This document shows, in pieces, positions 42,219-54,037 of a stretch of DNA of 64,000 nt. The stretch comes from Sesamum alatum. Its lineage: Eukaryota; Streptophyta; Magnoliopsida; Lamiales; Pedaliaceae. Both the position numbers and the translations under genes were made by a program. Below the pieces are notes generated by a model. It made no database searches. It saw nothing but the letters and a program-made list of their open reading frames with translations, and was not told where the DNA came from. Within the stretch, counting starts at the first letter, position 1. Every line of letters begins with the position of its first letter. The DNA is taken from contig JACGWO010000006.1 of assembly GCA_034509735.1 (NCBI GenBank), positions 12,973,001 through 13,037,000 of the forward strand, in the 5' to 3' direction.

Positions 42219-44447
42219 TGTTGGAATAGGTGACCAGAAAGCCAATAGGTTTGGCAATTTGTAACCTATCCGACAACTTGATGTGAATGTAATATTATTA
42301 TGTGATGAATAAGATGAGTATTCGTCACCAATGGTACCTTCTTTGTTGCGCTCATCGTACATTTGTTAAAATGGTATTTAACTTATATCACAACAAAGCC
42401 CACAGACCATGGATAACAACTCGTGCAGTTGGGCCACGCATTGGATGGTGGTCATGAAACCAACTGATTAAGAGTTGGGTCTGAAACGTTCCAAGTTGAG
42501 GACCTCAAGACAGGGCATCGAGAGTCCTACTGAGACTTGCATCAAGAGTCGTGTTCATTGGATGAGTGCCGTGTTTCATCAGCGACAGGCGTGGGACGCC
42601 TACACGATCTTGATGGGTTGGTTGACTGGGGTCGAGCCGACTGGACTGACTCGCGGGGATCATCATATGGAAGCCTTGGAGGCTTAGTTGGTATGATTGG
42701 TTTTCCCCAGTTCTGATAGTACGGGAGTAATCCTCAGACTTGAGGGATCATGGCAGTCGCGTGCACAGGACGGCTGTATCTTGGATCTGGCGAGAGGTAA
42801 TCATTCTGTAAGATGATTATCATAAGCCTTGTCCAGTGCAGTCAGAATGTGTAGCGAGGACGGTGGATTCCAAGAAGAGGATCCGTCCCCTGTCAGTATG
42901 TGACAGAGGTATCTCCTATGAACTCGGAGACACGTTCATGCTGTTTGAAGCTGTGGCCACAGTGGTTGGTCGAACAGGGAATGGTTTCCTGTGTCGACGC
43001 AATGAAGCATACGTGGTCTCGAGTATTAAGCATAGATGCCTAGTCAAGGATGGGAACCGACGCCCAATTCCATACCCTAGACTAAGGCCGGGAGACGGTA
43101 GACGGAAGGATCGTACCCGTACGGAATCGGTGCCTAAATGTTCACGCCAATTCACCTAGTCTCTAGTGCCATGGACCGTTACTAGACGGCGACCCATGGT
43201 AACAGGCCCTTGTGGGACACGGGCCCAAGTCTAGCTGAGGGTGAACCTAAAGGGTCACACACAAATCACCGAGGAGGTTGAGAGATCGACTTGGAGTCAA
43301 TCTCGAAGGATAAAATAAGTAATTGGATTACTTAAGGGAAAGTCCATTGGATGGACGGGCCGATATTGTATCGGGCTTTCATTTAATCGGTAAATTGGAT
43401 TTTCGATTAAATATGGAAAGTTGAGATGTTGAGACGTTGGATCTTTTAATTGGATAAAAAGATCAACGGGAATAATTTAAGTGGACATTAAATTGGATTT
43501 AATATTGGGTTCGTCGGAATTGGATTACGATAAAACCCGGTCCGTTAAATTATATCCGAGAGGAGAAATAATTCCTAATTTGGAATGGGAAGAAGTTGGA
43601 CTTCTTTCCTTAATCAAACATGGCCGACACGCTCCCTTGGAGGAAGCAAATTCAGCCATGTTTCATGCTAGGTGGTATGTTGACTTATCTCTTTTGGAAA
43701 GAGACAAATCAACTCCAATCAAGCTCTTCCCTTTTGGTATGATTTGATCATACCATAAATTTTGGTAGGCTTGATTGAAGAATTGATGGTGATTGATTGG
43801 AATGAATCTAGACATCCTTGGATGAACCTAGACACATTCCAATAATCACATTAATTATGTATTTATATTAGAATATACAACACCAAGCATAAGTGATTCA
43901 TTATTCATCTTTTTCTGGGAAAAAGAGAAGACAAAAATCCTCTCCTCTCTCTCAAAATTTCGTGCTCCCTCCCTCTCTTACACTTGTGTTCTTCACTTGA
44001 TTTTGAATCAAGAAGAAGAACAAAGTAAGTTTAAGAGAACACTAATTCATAGTGTTCTTCTCTTAAACCGATTCCTTCCTAAACCCGTTCTTTTCTAGCA
44101 AGAAGAACGTGTGTTTCTTCCGGTGTGGTGTGGATCACCTTTGGAGAATCCATACGTTTGGATTTCGTGAGCATTCCGGAGAAGGAACCACGCTAGTAGC
44201 CGGGAGCATACGCTAAACAATCAAAGGTAACGGTTTATTACGCTTTGATTGATTTCATTTGTATATCTATGCCCTATGTGTTTAAATATATATTTTAATA
44301 TTTACGCATCCTACATCGAACGCCCGGTTGAGCACCCAAGGGTACACCCCTTGGGATTCGCGTATTTTGAATTTGATTTAAATTTACGCAATTTCTCGCT
44401 TTTTCTCGCTTCCGCTCGCGCTCCCGGGCGGATCCGCTTGTCCTTCA
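42219..44447 (+). repeat. E7 5' LTR, family A (possibly chimeric)
   Basis: 2229 bp, TGTTGGAATAGG...TTGTCCTTCA. From about 42360 onward it shares private variants with the 3' LTR (GTCAGAATGTG, TATGAACTCGG, GGATAAAAAGATC, TCTTTCCTTAATC). The first roughly 140 bp instead match E4-type LTRs (CCTATCCGACAACTTG) and differ from the 3' LTR (CCTATTATACAACTCG). Confidence 0.9.
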
Positions 44448-44449
44448 AG

Positions 44450-44461
44450 TGGTACCAGAGC
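44450..44461 (+). promoter_or_regulatory. E7 primer-binding site with a mismatch
   Basis: TGGTACCAGAGC, one substitution from TGGTATCAGAGC, two bases after the LTR. Confidence 0.85.
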
Positions 44462-46290
44462 CCGATTCGATGTAAGGGGCATAGATCTATGTGTGTTTGG
44501 CATGATCTACTTGCTTTTAAATGGCTTTATTGGTATGTTAGATTACATAAATATATGAATAATATGATGATTCAATTGTTTGGATTTAATGGACTTTTGG
44601 CATGCTTAATTTTGTTAGATTGGATCTAAAATTGCATGCTTATTTTCAGAATAATATTAATGTTATTGTGGTGAAACAGTTTTTGAAAAACACAAAAAAA
44701 AAAAAAAAAAAAATTTGGTCGGGCGGGCAGTGGCCGCGCGCAGGCGGGCGCCTGCGCGCGCGCGCTTGCTGTGCGCAGCCGGCCGCTGCTAGCCGAGGGC
44801 CAGCGCGCGGCACAGCCCGCGCGCGCGCAGGGCGTGCGCTGCCATGTGCGCGCGGGCGGCCGGCCAGCACAACGGCTGGGCCGTTTTGTGCCGTTTTTCG
44901 ACTTTTTTCCGGAAAATTCGATTTTCTGTATTTTCTGCACAATATTCTGAAAATATGTTAATTTTGCATTTTTGATTTTGTGATAATTGGATTATTCCTT
45001 GAATTAAATTTGGGATTAATACATGCATTGGATGCATTGTTTAAAATGTCCATTAAATTTCAAATTTGAATTTTGCATATCATTTGTATATTTATGCTTT
45101 TGTGATGTTGGAAATCACTTGGGTATTTGGAATATCCATTGGTTATTTATGCATGATTATTTGGAATAATTATGTTATGTGAGTTAATGGAATCAACATG
45201 GGATGATCACAAAGCCCTAGACCTTGTGTATGGATGAATGAATGTTTATTTATTTTCTGTTGGGTGGGGCCTGCGTGCCTCTTGTTTTTGGGACTATCAT
45301 CTCCCGTATTTTCAGCCTCATGATGTTAAGGCTTGTTTTTTTTATTACCGATGTATTACTTTCAGTTGTACTGAGAGTAGATAGGATTGGTGAGGTTTCA
45401 ATTTTAACAAACAATTGGAGTCGGAGACCCCAAGGAGGAGCATCAAGGCGTGAAACAAGAGCACTACAAGGCCCATTGGAATGACAATGGGTATATTACT
45501 ATTGTAATAATTTAGGACCACCCTAGACAGACCATAGACTCACTGCGGGCTCAGTGGGTCGCATAGGTTGGGCTTGTGATCATCCTAACAGGGGTATGCT
45601 ATGTTTTCTGCATGCGGCGTATTTATTTATCGCTTTAAATATTGGATATTTATGCATGCTAAAACACAATAATGTGATGAGGTCTCGGTCATACACAAAC
45701 TCTCATTTGGTTGGACCAAATTAAATATTAGGCCCAGAACGGACTTGGATCAAAATGGTATTTTGGTCTGTCCGAGCCTTCCATCCACAACAATGTGGTG
45801 AGGAAGCTACCACTACCCAAGTGTGGTCTCACGAGTCGTGGCACACTTGGACTAGGGGAAAGCTGCACTATTGTTGTGAACAAAAAGACTGCGCTCGCTG
45901 TTTCCCTATCTCACGAGTCGTGGGGGGCGACAGTTTGAGGTGTGATTTGGTTGATGGGTCGGGCCTAACACTGAGTAACATGGTTCGCTTGGAGTCCTCG
46001 GAACCATGCGAATAGGTAAGGCAAAATATCTTGGGAATCTCATTGGATGAGAATGATATTGGATATCTCCCACAAGGTCTTCTTCATGTGAATCGTAAAA
46101 GCGGGGCATGGAGATTACGCTTGTGGATCCCAAGCCCACAAGGAAATGGTTTCCCGAAACTCCGCTTGAGAAAGGCGGACTTTCGTATAAATAGTGGGAG
46201 GGTTAAAGACTAAAAGACCAAGTCTTCAACTTGAACAATAATATTACCATCATCTGCTAATGTCTGCTTTACATTTTCATTAATGTAGAT
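44462..46290 (+). other. E7 leader with A-tract and GC island
   Basis: An A-run (44692-44713) leads into a GC-rich island (about 44716-44892), longer than E4's but shorter than in families B and C. Next come the conserved stem (about 45535-45560), the CACGAGTCGTG pair (45830-45925) and the short 5' flank of gag. No gene is visible. Confidence 0.8.
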
Positions 46291-49200
46291 ATGTCTATGA
46301 ACCCGTTAACTATGATTCTTGAGACTAACAAATTCAACGGAACGAACTACTCGGACTGGCTGAGAAACCTGAGGATTGTCCTCGGTTTCGAGAACCAAGG
46401 CTACGTCTTGGACGAGCCGCCACCGAGCAACTTACCGGAGGGGTCCACGCCTGAAGAACGTTTGACGTTCGAGAAATGGCATGAGGACAACCGGAAAGTA
46501 CGCAGTATCATACTGGCTTCGATGTCTAACGACATCCAGAAGCAGTATGAGAGGCTGGACAACGTCTCCGCCATAATGCTCCGCATGAACGAGGTTTATG
46601 CGGTTCCGGATAGGCATATTAGATATGCCGCCACAAAAGCATTCTTTGGCACCAAGCTTGCTGAAGGAGCGTCTGTACAAAGTCATGGGGTCAAGATGCT
46701 CTCCTTAGTTGAGTAACTCGAGGACCTTAAAGCTGGGCTTAACAATGACACGTACATTGACGTGATCCTCCAGTCGCTTCCTCCATCCTATGACCCCTTT
46801 GTTGTAAACTATAACATGAATGGACTTGAGAAGTCTATTCATGAGTTGATCAACATGCTGGTCCAATACGAGGCAACGACCCACAAGTCGGCGCCGGCGG
46901 TATTGATAGGAGAGGCTTCAACCTCCAAGGCGAATGGCAAGAGGGCCGGACGCTGGAAGAGGAAGAAGGGCAAAGGGAAGACGGTTGCGGCCCCTGCTCG
47001 CGCTCCGGGCATCCCTGTTGCTCCGGTTGGACCGAGCAAAGGGAAAGGGAAGGCCTGTGGTTCTCAGCGGTCCAAGGCAAATGATGTCTGTATGCATTGC
47101 CAAGGGAAAGGGCATTGGAAGAGGGAGTGCCCACAACTCCTCTCCAACCCAGGTGTGTTTGTGGTTGAAGTTAATAAGATTACTAATTCTGCTTCATGGG
47201 TATTGGATACCGGGTATGGTGCTCACATCTGCAATGATCTGCAGGCACTGCAAAGAAGCAGAAGGCTAACCAAGGATGAGATGATCCTGAGGCTAGGCGA
47301 TGGCAAGGCCGTTGCTGCGGAGGCCGTAGGATGACTAGAGTTAGCCATTAGTAGTCATGTTAGGATTGTACTGAACGACTGTTTCTATGTACCTAGCATG
47401 ATTAAAAACATTGTTTCCATCCCGGTCCTTGATAAGGAGGGATATGAATTTACCATCAATAAAAATGGTTTTTTCATTATCAAAGATGGTATTTCTCATT
47501 TGCTTGGTACATTGGTCAACGGTCTGTACATACTTCAACAGTCTAATTGGATTATGACTGCAGAACACAAACGAAAGCATGATGATCATGATAACGCACA
47601 GATATGGCATGCGAGGTTAGGTCATATCTCTAAAGATAGGATAAGAAGGTTGGTGGACTCAAGGAGTCTAGAAATAGACGATTTGGACAACCTACCGACC
47701 TGCGAATCCTGTCTAAAGGGAAAGATGACCAAGAAACCCTTTGTTGGACAAAGTACGCTAGCCAGTGGTCTGTTGGATTTGATCCATACAGATGTCTGTG
47801 GTCCACTAAATACTCAGGCTAGAGGTGGGTACTCGTACTTCATAACCTTTACCGATGATCACTCACGGTATGGTTATGTTTACCTGATGAGGTACAAGTC
47901 TGAAGCCTTTGTAAGGTTTAAGGAATACAGACTTGAAGTAGAGAACCAAACTGGTCGAAAGATCAAAGCCCTTCGGTCGGACCGAGGTGGAGAGTACTTG
48001 AGTGGTGAGTTTACTGATTATCTAAAAGAGAATGAGATTCTCTCTCAGTGGACCCCTCCTGGAACACCGCAGCTTAATGGTGTGTCTGAAAGGAGGAATC
48101 GGACCTTGTTGGACATGGTCCGATCCATGATGAGTTTTACCGAACTACCCCTTTCTTTCTGGGGATACGCTCTTGAGACGGCGGCCAAAGTTTTGAACTT
48201 GGCGCCATCTAAAAGGGTATCCCAGACGCCATATGAGATATGGCATGGCAAGCCTGCCTCCTACAAATACTTGAAAGTATGGGGTTGCCTCGCATATGTC
48301 AAGAGATTAGTGGGAGATAAACTAGACTCGAGGTCTAGTGTATGCAGGTTCATCGGCTATCCGAAAGAAACTGCGGGGTATTATTTCTATGATCCCTCCG
48401 AGCAAAAGGTTTTTGTCTCGCTAAACGCAGTGTTCTTGGAAAAGGATTTTCCATCGGATAGTCGACGCGATGAGGTACTCCTTGAGGAATCAAGTGAGGT
48501 ACCCCATGAGGCGGCAGTGACATCTGAGCCAGTGCTTCCCACTGATATTGTTCCAGTCCTTCGTAGGTCGGCCAGAGTATCCCATGCACCTGATAGGTAT
48601 GGATTTCTGGGCCTGACCGGTCAGTTGGATAATGATCCAAAGACATACGGAGAAGCGATGTCGGACATCGATTCTGACAAGTGGCTTGAGGCCATGAAAT
48701 CCGAGATGGACTCGATGGGTACAAACAAGGTTTGGACCGTAGTACATCCACCAAAAGGGGTTAAACCCGTAGGGTGTAAATGGGTCTACAAATGTAAGCT
48801 TGGAGCTGACGGGGAGGTTACAACCTTCAAGGCTAGGCTTGTGGCGAAAGGTTACACTCAGCGACCCGGGGTCGATTTTGAGGAAACCTACTCGCCTGTA
48901 GCAATGGCCAAGTCCATTCGGATACTGCTTGCCATAGCAGCATGGTATGACTATGAAATATGGCAGATGGACGTGAAAACGACTTTCCTCAATGGTTTCG
49001 TAGAGGAAGAGATCTATATGGATCAACCGGAAGGTTTCACAACTGTTGGAGAAGAGCAGAAGGTCTGTCGTCTCCAAAGGTCCATCTATGGCCTCAAACA
49101 AGCTTCCCGAAGCTGGAACATACGTTTTGATGAAGTCATACGGGGATATGATTTCATCAAGAACGAGTCCGATCCTTGTGTATACAAGAAGATCCGTGGG

Positions 49201-50211
49201 AGCTCAGTTGCGTTTCTGGTGCTTTACGTGGATGACATCTTGCTCATTGGGAATGATGCTAAGATGTTGGGTACCACTAAAGCTTGGTTGTCAACCCAAT
49301 TCTCCATGAAGGATATGGGCGAGGCATCCTACATCCTTGGCATCAAGATCTACAGGCATAGATCTAGAAGGATGTTAGGAATGGCCCAGTCCTCGTACAT
49401 TGAGAAAGTCTTGAAGAGATTCAAGATGGAGAACTCAAAATGAGGATTCCTTCCTATGAGGCATGGAATTAAGTTATCCAAGAAGCAGTCTCAAAAGACT
49501 GATGAGGAGCTTAAACGGATGTTGGACATCCCCTATGCTTCAGCCGTAAGCAGCATACAGTATGTTGTTCAGTGCACTAGGCCTGATGTGGCTTTCGCTT
49601 TGAGCGTAACTAGCCAATATCAGTCGTGTGCTGGGGAGGCACACTGGAGTGCAGTCAAGACTATCCTGAAGTACCTGAAAAGGACTAAGGACATGTTCTT
49701 GATCTACGGCAGTGGAGAGTTGATACTGGAAGGCTATAGCGACGCTAGCTTCCAGTCGGATGACGATGATGCCAAGTCTCAGTCTGGTTATGTATTCAAA
49801 CTTAATGGTGGCGTGGTTGCTTGGAAGAGTTCCAAGCAGGCTACCACGGCGGACTCCACCACAGAGTCTGAATACATAGCAGCTTCGGAAGCTGCTAAGG
49901 AGGCTGTTTGGATGAAGAGCTATATCCAAGAGTTGGGTGTAGTACCTAGCATCGCTGAGCCAGTGGTTATCTTCTGGGATAACAACGGGGTCATAGCGCA
50001 AGCAAAGGAACCGAGATCTCATCACCGATCCAAGCATATTCTTTGACGCTACCATCTGCTCAGAGAGATGGTTGGCAGGGGTGACGTTCGGATGGACCGA
50101 GTCAGCTCCGCAGAAAACATAGCAGATCCACTTACTAAGCCCGTGTCGCAAGTTGCCCATACTCAGCATCCGGATAAGATGGGTTTGAGGTCTATGGGTG
50201 ATTGGCTTTAG
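46291..50211 (+). pseudogene. E7 gag-pol (family A), one frame with four stops
   Basis: Read through, this is a single frame of 1306 codons from MSMNPLTM to GDWL-TAG, with no frameshift. Stops interrupt at 46714 (Lys to TAA), 47332 (Ser to TGA), 49441 (Arg CGA to TGA) and 50044 (Arg to TGA). Layout by codon: Gag 1-265; CCHC C267/C270/H275/C280; protease Asp 306 (VLDTG, next residue Tyr for the usual Cys); integrase zinc ligands near 440-445 and C471/C474; catalytic D501, D564, E600 (35 residues between the last two, the retroviral D-35-E spacing); RT YVDD at 979-982; RNase H to the end, with DNNG kept. KTTFLNGF replaces the usual KTAFLNGF. It looks recently active, but the stops would prevent a full polyprotein. 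Confidence 0.93.
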
Positions 50212-50214
50212 GTC

Positions 50215-50225
50215 AAGTGGGAGAT
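50215..50225 (+). promoter_or_regulatory. E7 polypurine tract
   Basis: AAGTGGGAGAT immediately before the 3' LTR, three bases after the gag-pol stop. Confidence 0.9.
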
Positions 50226-52419
50226 TGTTAGAATAGGTGACCAGAAAGCCAATAGGTTTGGCGATTTGTAACCTATTATACAACTCGATGTAATTGTAAT
50301 ATTATTATGTGATGAATAAAGTGAGCGTTCGTCACTATTGTTACCTACTTTGTTGTGCTCACTTTACATTTGTTAAAACGGCGTTTAACTTATATCACAA
50401 CAAAGCCCACAGACCATGGATAACAACTCATGCAGTTGGGCCACGCATTGTATGGTGGTCATGAAACCAACTGATTAAGAGTTGGGTCTGAAACGTTCCC
50501 AGTCGAGGACCTCGAGACAGGGCATCGAGAGTCCTATTGAGACTTGCGTCAAGAGTCGTGTTCATTGGATGAGTGCCGTGTTTCATCGGCGACAGGCGTG
50601 GGACACCTACACGATCTTGATGGGTTGGTCGACTGAGGTTGAGCCGACTGGACTGACTCGCGGGGATCATCATATGGAAGCCTTGGAGGCTTGGTCGGTA
50701 TGATTGGTTTTTCCCCGGTTCCGATAGTACGGGAGTAATCCTCAGACTTGAGGGATCATGGCAGTCGCGTGCACAGGACGGCTGTATCTTGGATCTGGCG
50801 AGAGGTAATCATTCTGTAAGATGATTATCATAAGCCTTGTCCAGTGCAGTCAGAATGTGTAGCGAGGACGGTGGATTCCAAGAAGAGGATCCGTCCCCTG
50901 TCAGTATGTGACAGAGGTATCTCCTATGAACTCGGAGACACGTTCATGCTGTTTGAAGCTGTGGCCACAGTGGTTGGTCGAACAGGGAATGGTTTCCTGT
51001 GTCGACGCAATGAAGCATACGTGGTCTCGAGTATTAAGCATAGATGCCTAGTCAAGGATGGGAACCGACGCCCAATTCCATACCCTAGACTAAGGCCGGG
51101 AGACGGTAGACGGAAGGATCGTACCCGTACGGAATCGGTGCCTAAATGTTCACGCCAATTCACCTAGTCTCTAGTGCCATGGACCGTTACTAGACGGCCA
51201 CCCATGGTAACAGGCCCTTGTGGGACACGGGCCCAAGTCTAGCTGAGGGTGAACCTAAAGGGTCACACACAAATCACCGAGGAGGTTGAGAGATCGACTT
51301 GGAGTCAATCTCGAAGGATAAAATAAGTAATTGGATTACTTAAGGGAAAGTCCATTGGATGGACGGGCCGATATTGTATCGGGCTTTCATTTAATCGGTA
51401 AATTGGATTTTCGATTAAATATGGAAAGTTGAGATGTTGAGACGTTGGATCTTTTAATTGGATAAAAAGATCAACGGGAATAATTTAAGTGGACATTAAA
51501 TTGGATTTAATATTGGGTTCGTCGGAATTGGATTACGATAAAACCCGGTCCGTTAAATTATATCCGAGAGGAGAAATAATTCCTAATTTGGAATGGGAAG
51601 AAGTTGGACTTCTTTCCTTAATCAAACATGGCCGACATGCTAGGTGGTATGTTGACTTATCTCTTTTGGAAAGAGACAAATCAACTCCAATCAAGCTCTT
51701 CCCTTTTGGTATGATTTGATCATATACCATAAATTTTGGTAGGCTTGATTGAAGAATTGATGGTGATTGATTAGAATGAATCTAGACATCCTTGGATGAA
51801 CCTAGACACATTCCAATAATCACATTAATTATGTATATATATTAGAATATACAACACCAAGCATAAGTGATTCATTATTCATCTTTTTCTAGGAAAAAGA
51901 GAAGACAAAAATCCTCTCCTCTCTCTCAAAATTTCGTGCTCCCTCCCTCTCTCACACTTGTGTTCTTCACTTGATTTTGAATCAAGAAGAAGAACAAAGT
52001 AAGTTTAAGAGAACACTAATTCATAGTGTTCTTCTCTTAAACCGATTCCTTCTAAACCCGTTCTTTTCTAGCAAGAAGAATGTGTGTTTCTTCCGGTGTG
52101 GTGTGGATCACCTTTGGAGAATCCATACGTTTGGATTTCGTGAGCATTCCGGAGAAGGAACAACGCAAGTAGCCGGGAGTATACGCTAAACAATCAAAGG
52201 TAGCGTTTATTACGCTCTGATTGATTTCATTTATATATCTATGCCCTATGTGCTTAAATGTTTGTTTTAATATTTACACATCCTACATCGAACGCCCGAT
52301 TGAGCACCCAAGGGTACACCCCTTGGGATTCGCGTATTTTTGAATTTGATTTAAATTTACGCACTTTCTCGCTTTTCTTTCTTCCGCTCGCGCTCCCGGG
52401 CGGATCCGCTTGTCCTTCA
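50226..52419 (+). repeat. E7 3' LTR, family A
   Basis: 2194 bp, TGTTAGAATAGG...TTGTCCTTCA. It is close to the 5' LTR except for the first 140 bp and a deletion of about 42 bp near 51635, where the GCTCCCTTGGAGG segment present at 43630 is lost. It borders E8's gag directly. Confidence 0.9.
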
Positions 52420-53699
52420 ATGAACACAGTTGAGAAGGGTATTCATGAGTTAATCAATATGTTGGTGCAATACGAGGCAACGACCAAAAAGTCCACGCCA
52501 TCGGTATTGTTTGGAGATGCTTCGACTTCCAAAACGAAAGGCAAGGGTGCCGGACGTTGGAAAAGGAAGAAGGGAAAGGGAAAAGCCGTCAAAGCAGCTA
52601 CAAACACCAAGAGTGTTCCCATTGCCAAGGAGGGGCAAGACAAAGGAAAAGGGAAGGTTGACTCCAAGCAACAGTCGAGGGCATATGACATATGTATCAA
52701 TTACCGTGAGAAAGGGCATTGGAAGAGGGAGTGCCCCAAACTCCTCTCCAAACAAGGTATCTTCGTAATTGAGGTTAATATGGTCACTAAATCTGCCTCT
52801 TGGGTATTAGATACCGGTTTGGAGCTAACATTTGCAATGATTGCAAGTGCTGAAAAGAAGCAGAAAACTGGGTAGCGGGGATATGATCCTGAAGCTTGGG
52901 AATGGCAAGGCCATCTCGGCACAAGCAGTAGGATCCACCACTCTAGTAGTTAGTGATCATATTAGTATAGAGTTAGAGCAAGTTTATTATGTACCTAGTA
53001 TGATTAAAAACATCATTTCCATTCCGTTGTTAGACAATAGTGGATATGAGTTTATGATCAATAAAAATTACTTTTATTTGATGAGGTGTGGAATTGCTCA
53101 TCTGCTTGGTACGCTTAATAACGGGCTCTATATCTTACAACAAACGAACTTCATTCTAAACGCTCAACACAAACGTAAAATAGATAATAACGGGAACGCA
53201 CGACTGTGGCACGCTAGGCTAGGTCATATATCCCAAGATAGGATGAAGAGATTGGTAGACTCAAAGAACCTAGAGGTAGGGGACTTGAGTGAGCTACCAA
53301 CTTGTGAATCCTGTCTAAGAGGGAAAATGACCAAGAGGCCCTTTGTAGGACAAAGCATGCCACAGGTCTGTTGGAATTGGTCCGTACAGATGTATGTAGA
53401 CCACTAAGGACGCAGGCCCGAGGTGGGTTCTCCTACTTCATAACCTTCACCGATGATCATTCACGGTATGGTTATGTGTACCTGATGAGGTACAACTCTA
53501 AAGCTCTTGAGAGGTTTAAAGAATTCAAACTTGCAGTTGAGAACCAAACCGGCTGCAAAATTAAAGTCCTACGGTCAGACCGAGGTGGAGAGTACCTTAG
53601 TACTGAGTTCCTTGATTATCTTAAAGAAAATAGTTTAATATCTGAATGGACACCTCCCGGGACACCACAGTTAAATGGGGTCTCTGAAAGGAGGAATCA
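52420..53699 (+). pseudogene. E8 gag-pol, Gag C-terminus to integrase (family B)
   Basis: Starts mid-Gag at 52420 (MNTVEKGIHELINMLVQYEATTKK), right after E7's 3' LTR. The zinc knuckle has lost a ligand (CINYREKGHWKREC, Tyr for Cys). A frameshift near 52825 destroys the protease after VLDTG. From 52841 the frame gives the integrase zinc domain (LWHARLGHIS, CESC). Another frameshift near 53360 precedes FTDDHSRYG, RSDRGGEY and SERRN. It ends at the insertion of a solo LTR. The last five bases, AATCA (53695-53699), are the left TSD. Confidence 0.9.
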
Positions 53700-54037
53700 T
53701 GAAAGGAATCGTGGATCGTCCCGGGAAATTGCGCGAACGCGGAAGCGCGGTATAAAATAAAATACGAAAATTTAAAGCATGCTTTAATAAATAAAGAACA
53801 CGCTCAAGGGGTGTACCCTTGAGATTCCCGGGTGTTCGGTGCAACTCATGATATAAAGAACATGCAATTGTCACGGAGGCCATAGAAAGGAAAAATAAAA
53901 GAGACAAAAAATTAAAACGAGACCTACCCGTTGTCGTTTTCATCTTCAACGGCTACACGCGTTGTTCCCCGTTTTGCACCAAGATCTCGTTCTTGAGAGC
54001 CTCCAAATCGTGGCACACGATCCACCCATGTATCTTG

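Larger units (their letters stand above)
42219..52419 (+). mobile_element. E7: near-complete family A Ty1/copia retrotransposon
   Basis: A 10.2-kb plus-strand element: 5' LTR 42219-44447, PBS 44450-44461, leader, gag-pol 46291-50211, PPT 50215-50225, 3' LTR 50226-52419. The structure is complete, but the flanks do not match. Left is CCTGT inside E6's gag (family A), right is ATGAA inside E8's gag (family B). There is no TSD, so the left end is probably recombinant. Confidence 0.9.

Noticed and set aside
42836..43159. A 107-codon frame beginning MQSECVARTVDSKKRIRPL, recurring in family A LTRs (7797-8120, 13945-14268, 21348, 29217, 50844)
   Set aside because: It recurs because the LTR DNA is nearly identical. 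Overlapping antisense frames are equally open, one copy is frameshifted, and family B and C LTRs do not preserve the reading frame although the DNA is homologous.
50211..50226. Possible env-like third gene between pol and the 3' LTR, as in Sirevirus-type elements
   Set aside because: In E4, E5 and E7 the pol stop is only a few bases from the PPT and LTR, which leaves no room for a gene.
50482..50703. A 73-codon LTR frame MGLKRSQSRTSRQG and its antisense partners
   Set aside because: Same reasoning: LTR DNA conservation, with internal stops in several copies and no recognisable domain.
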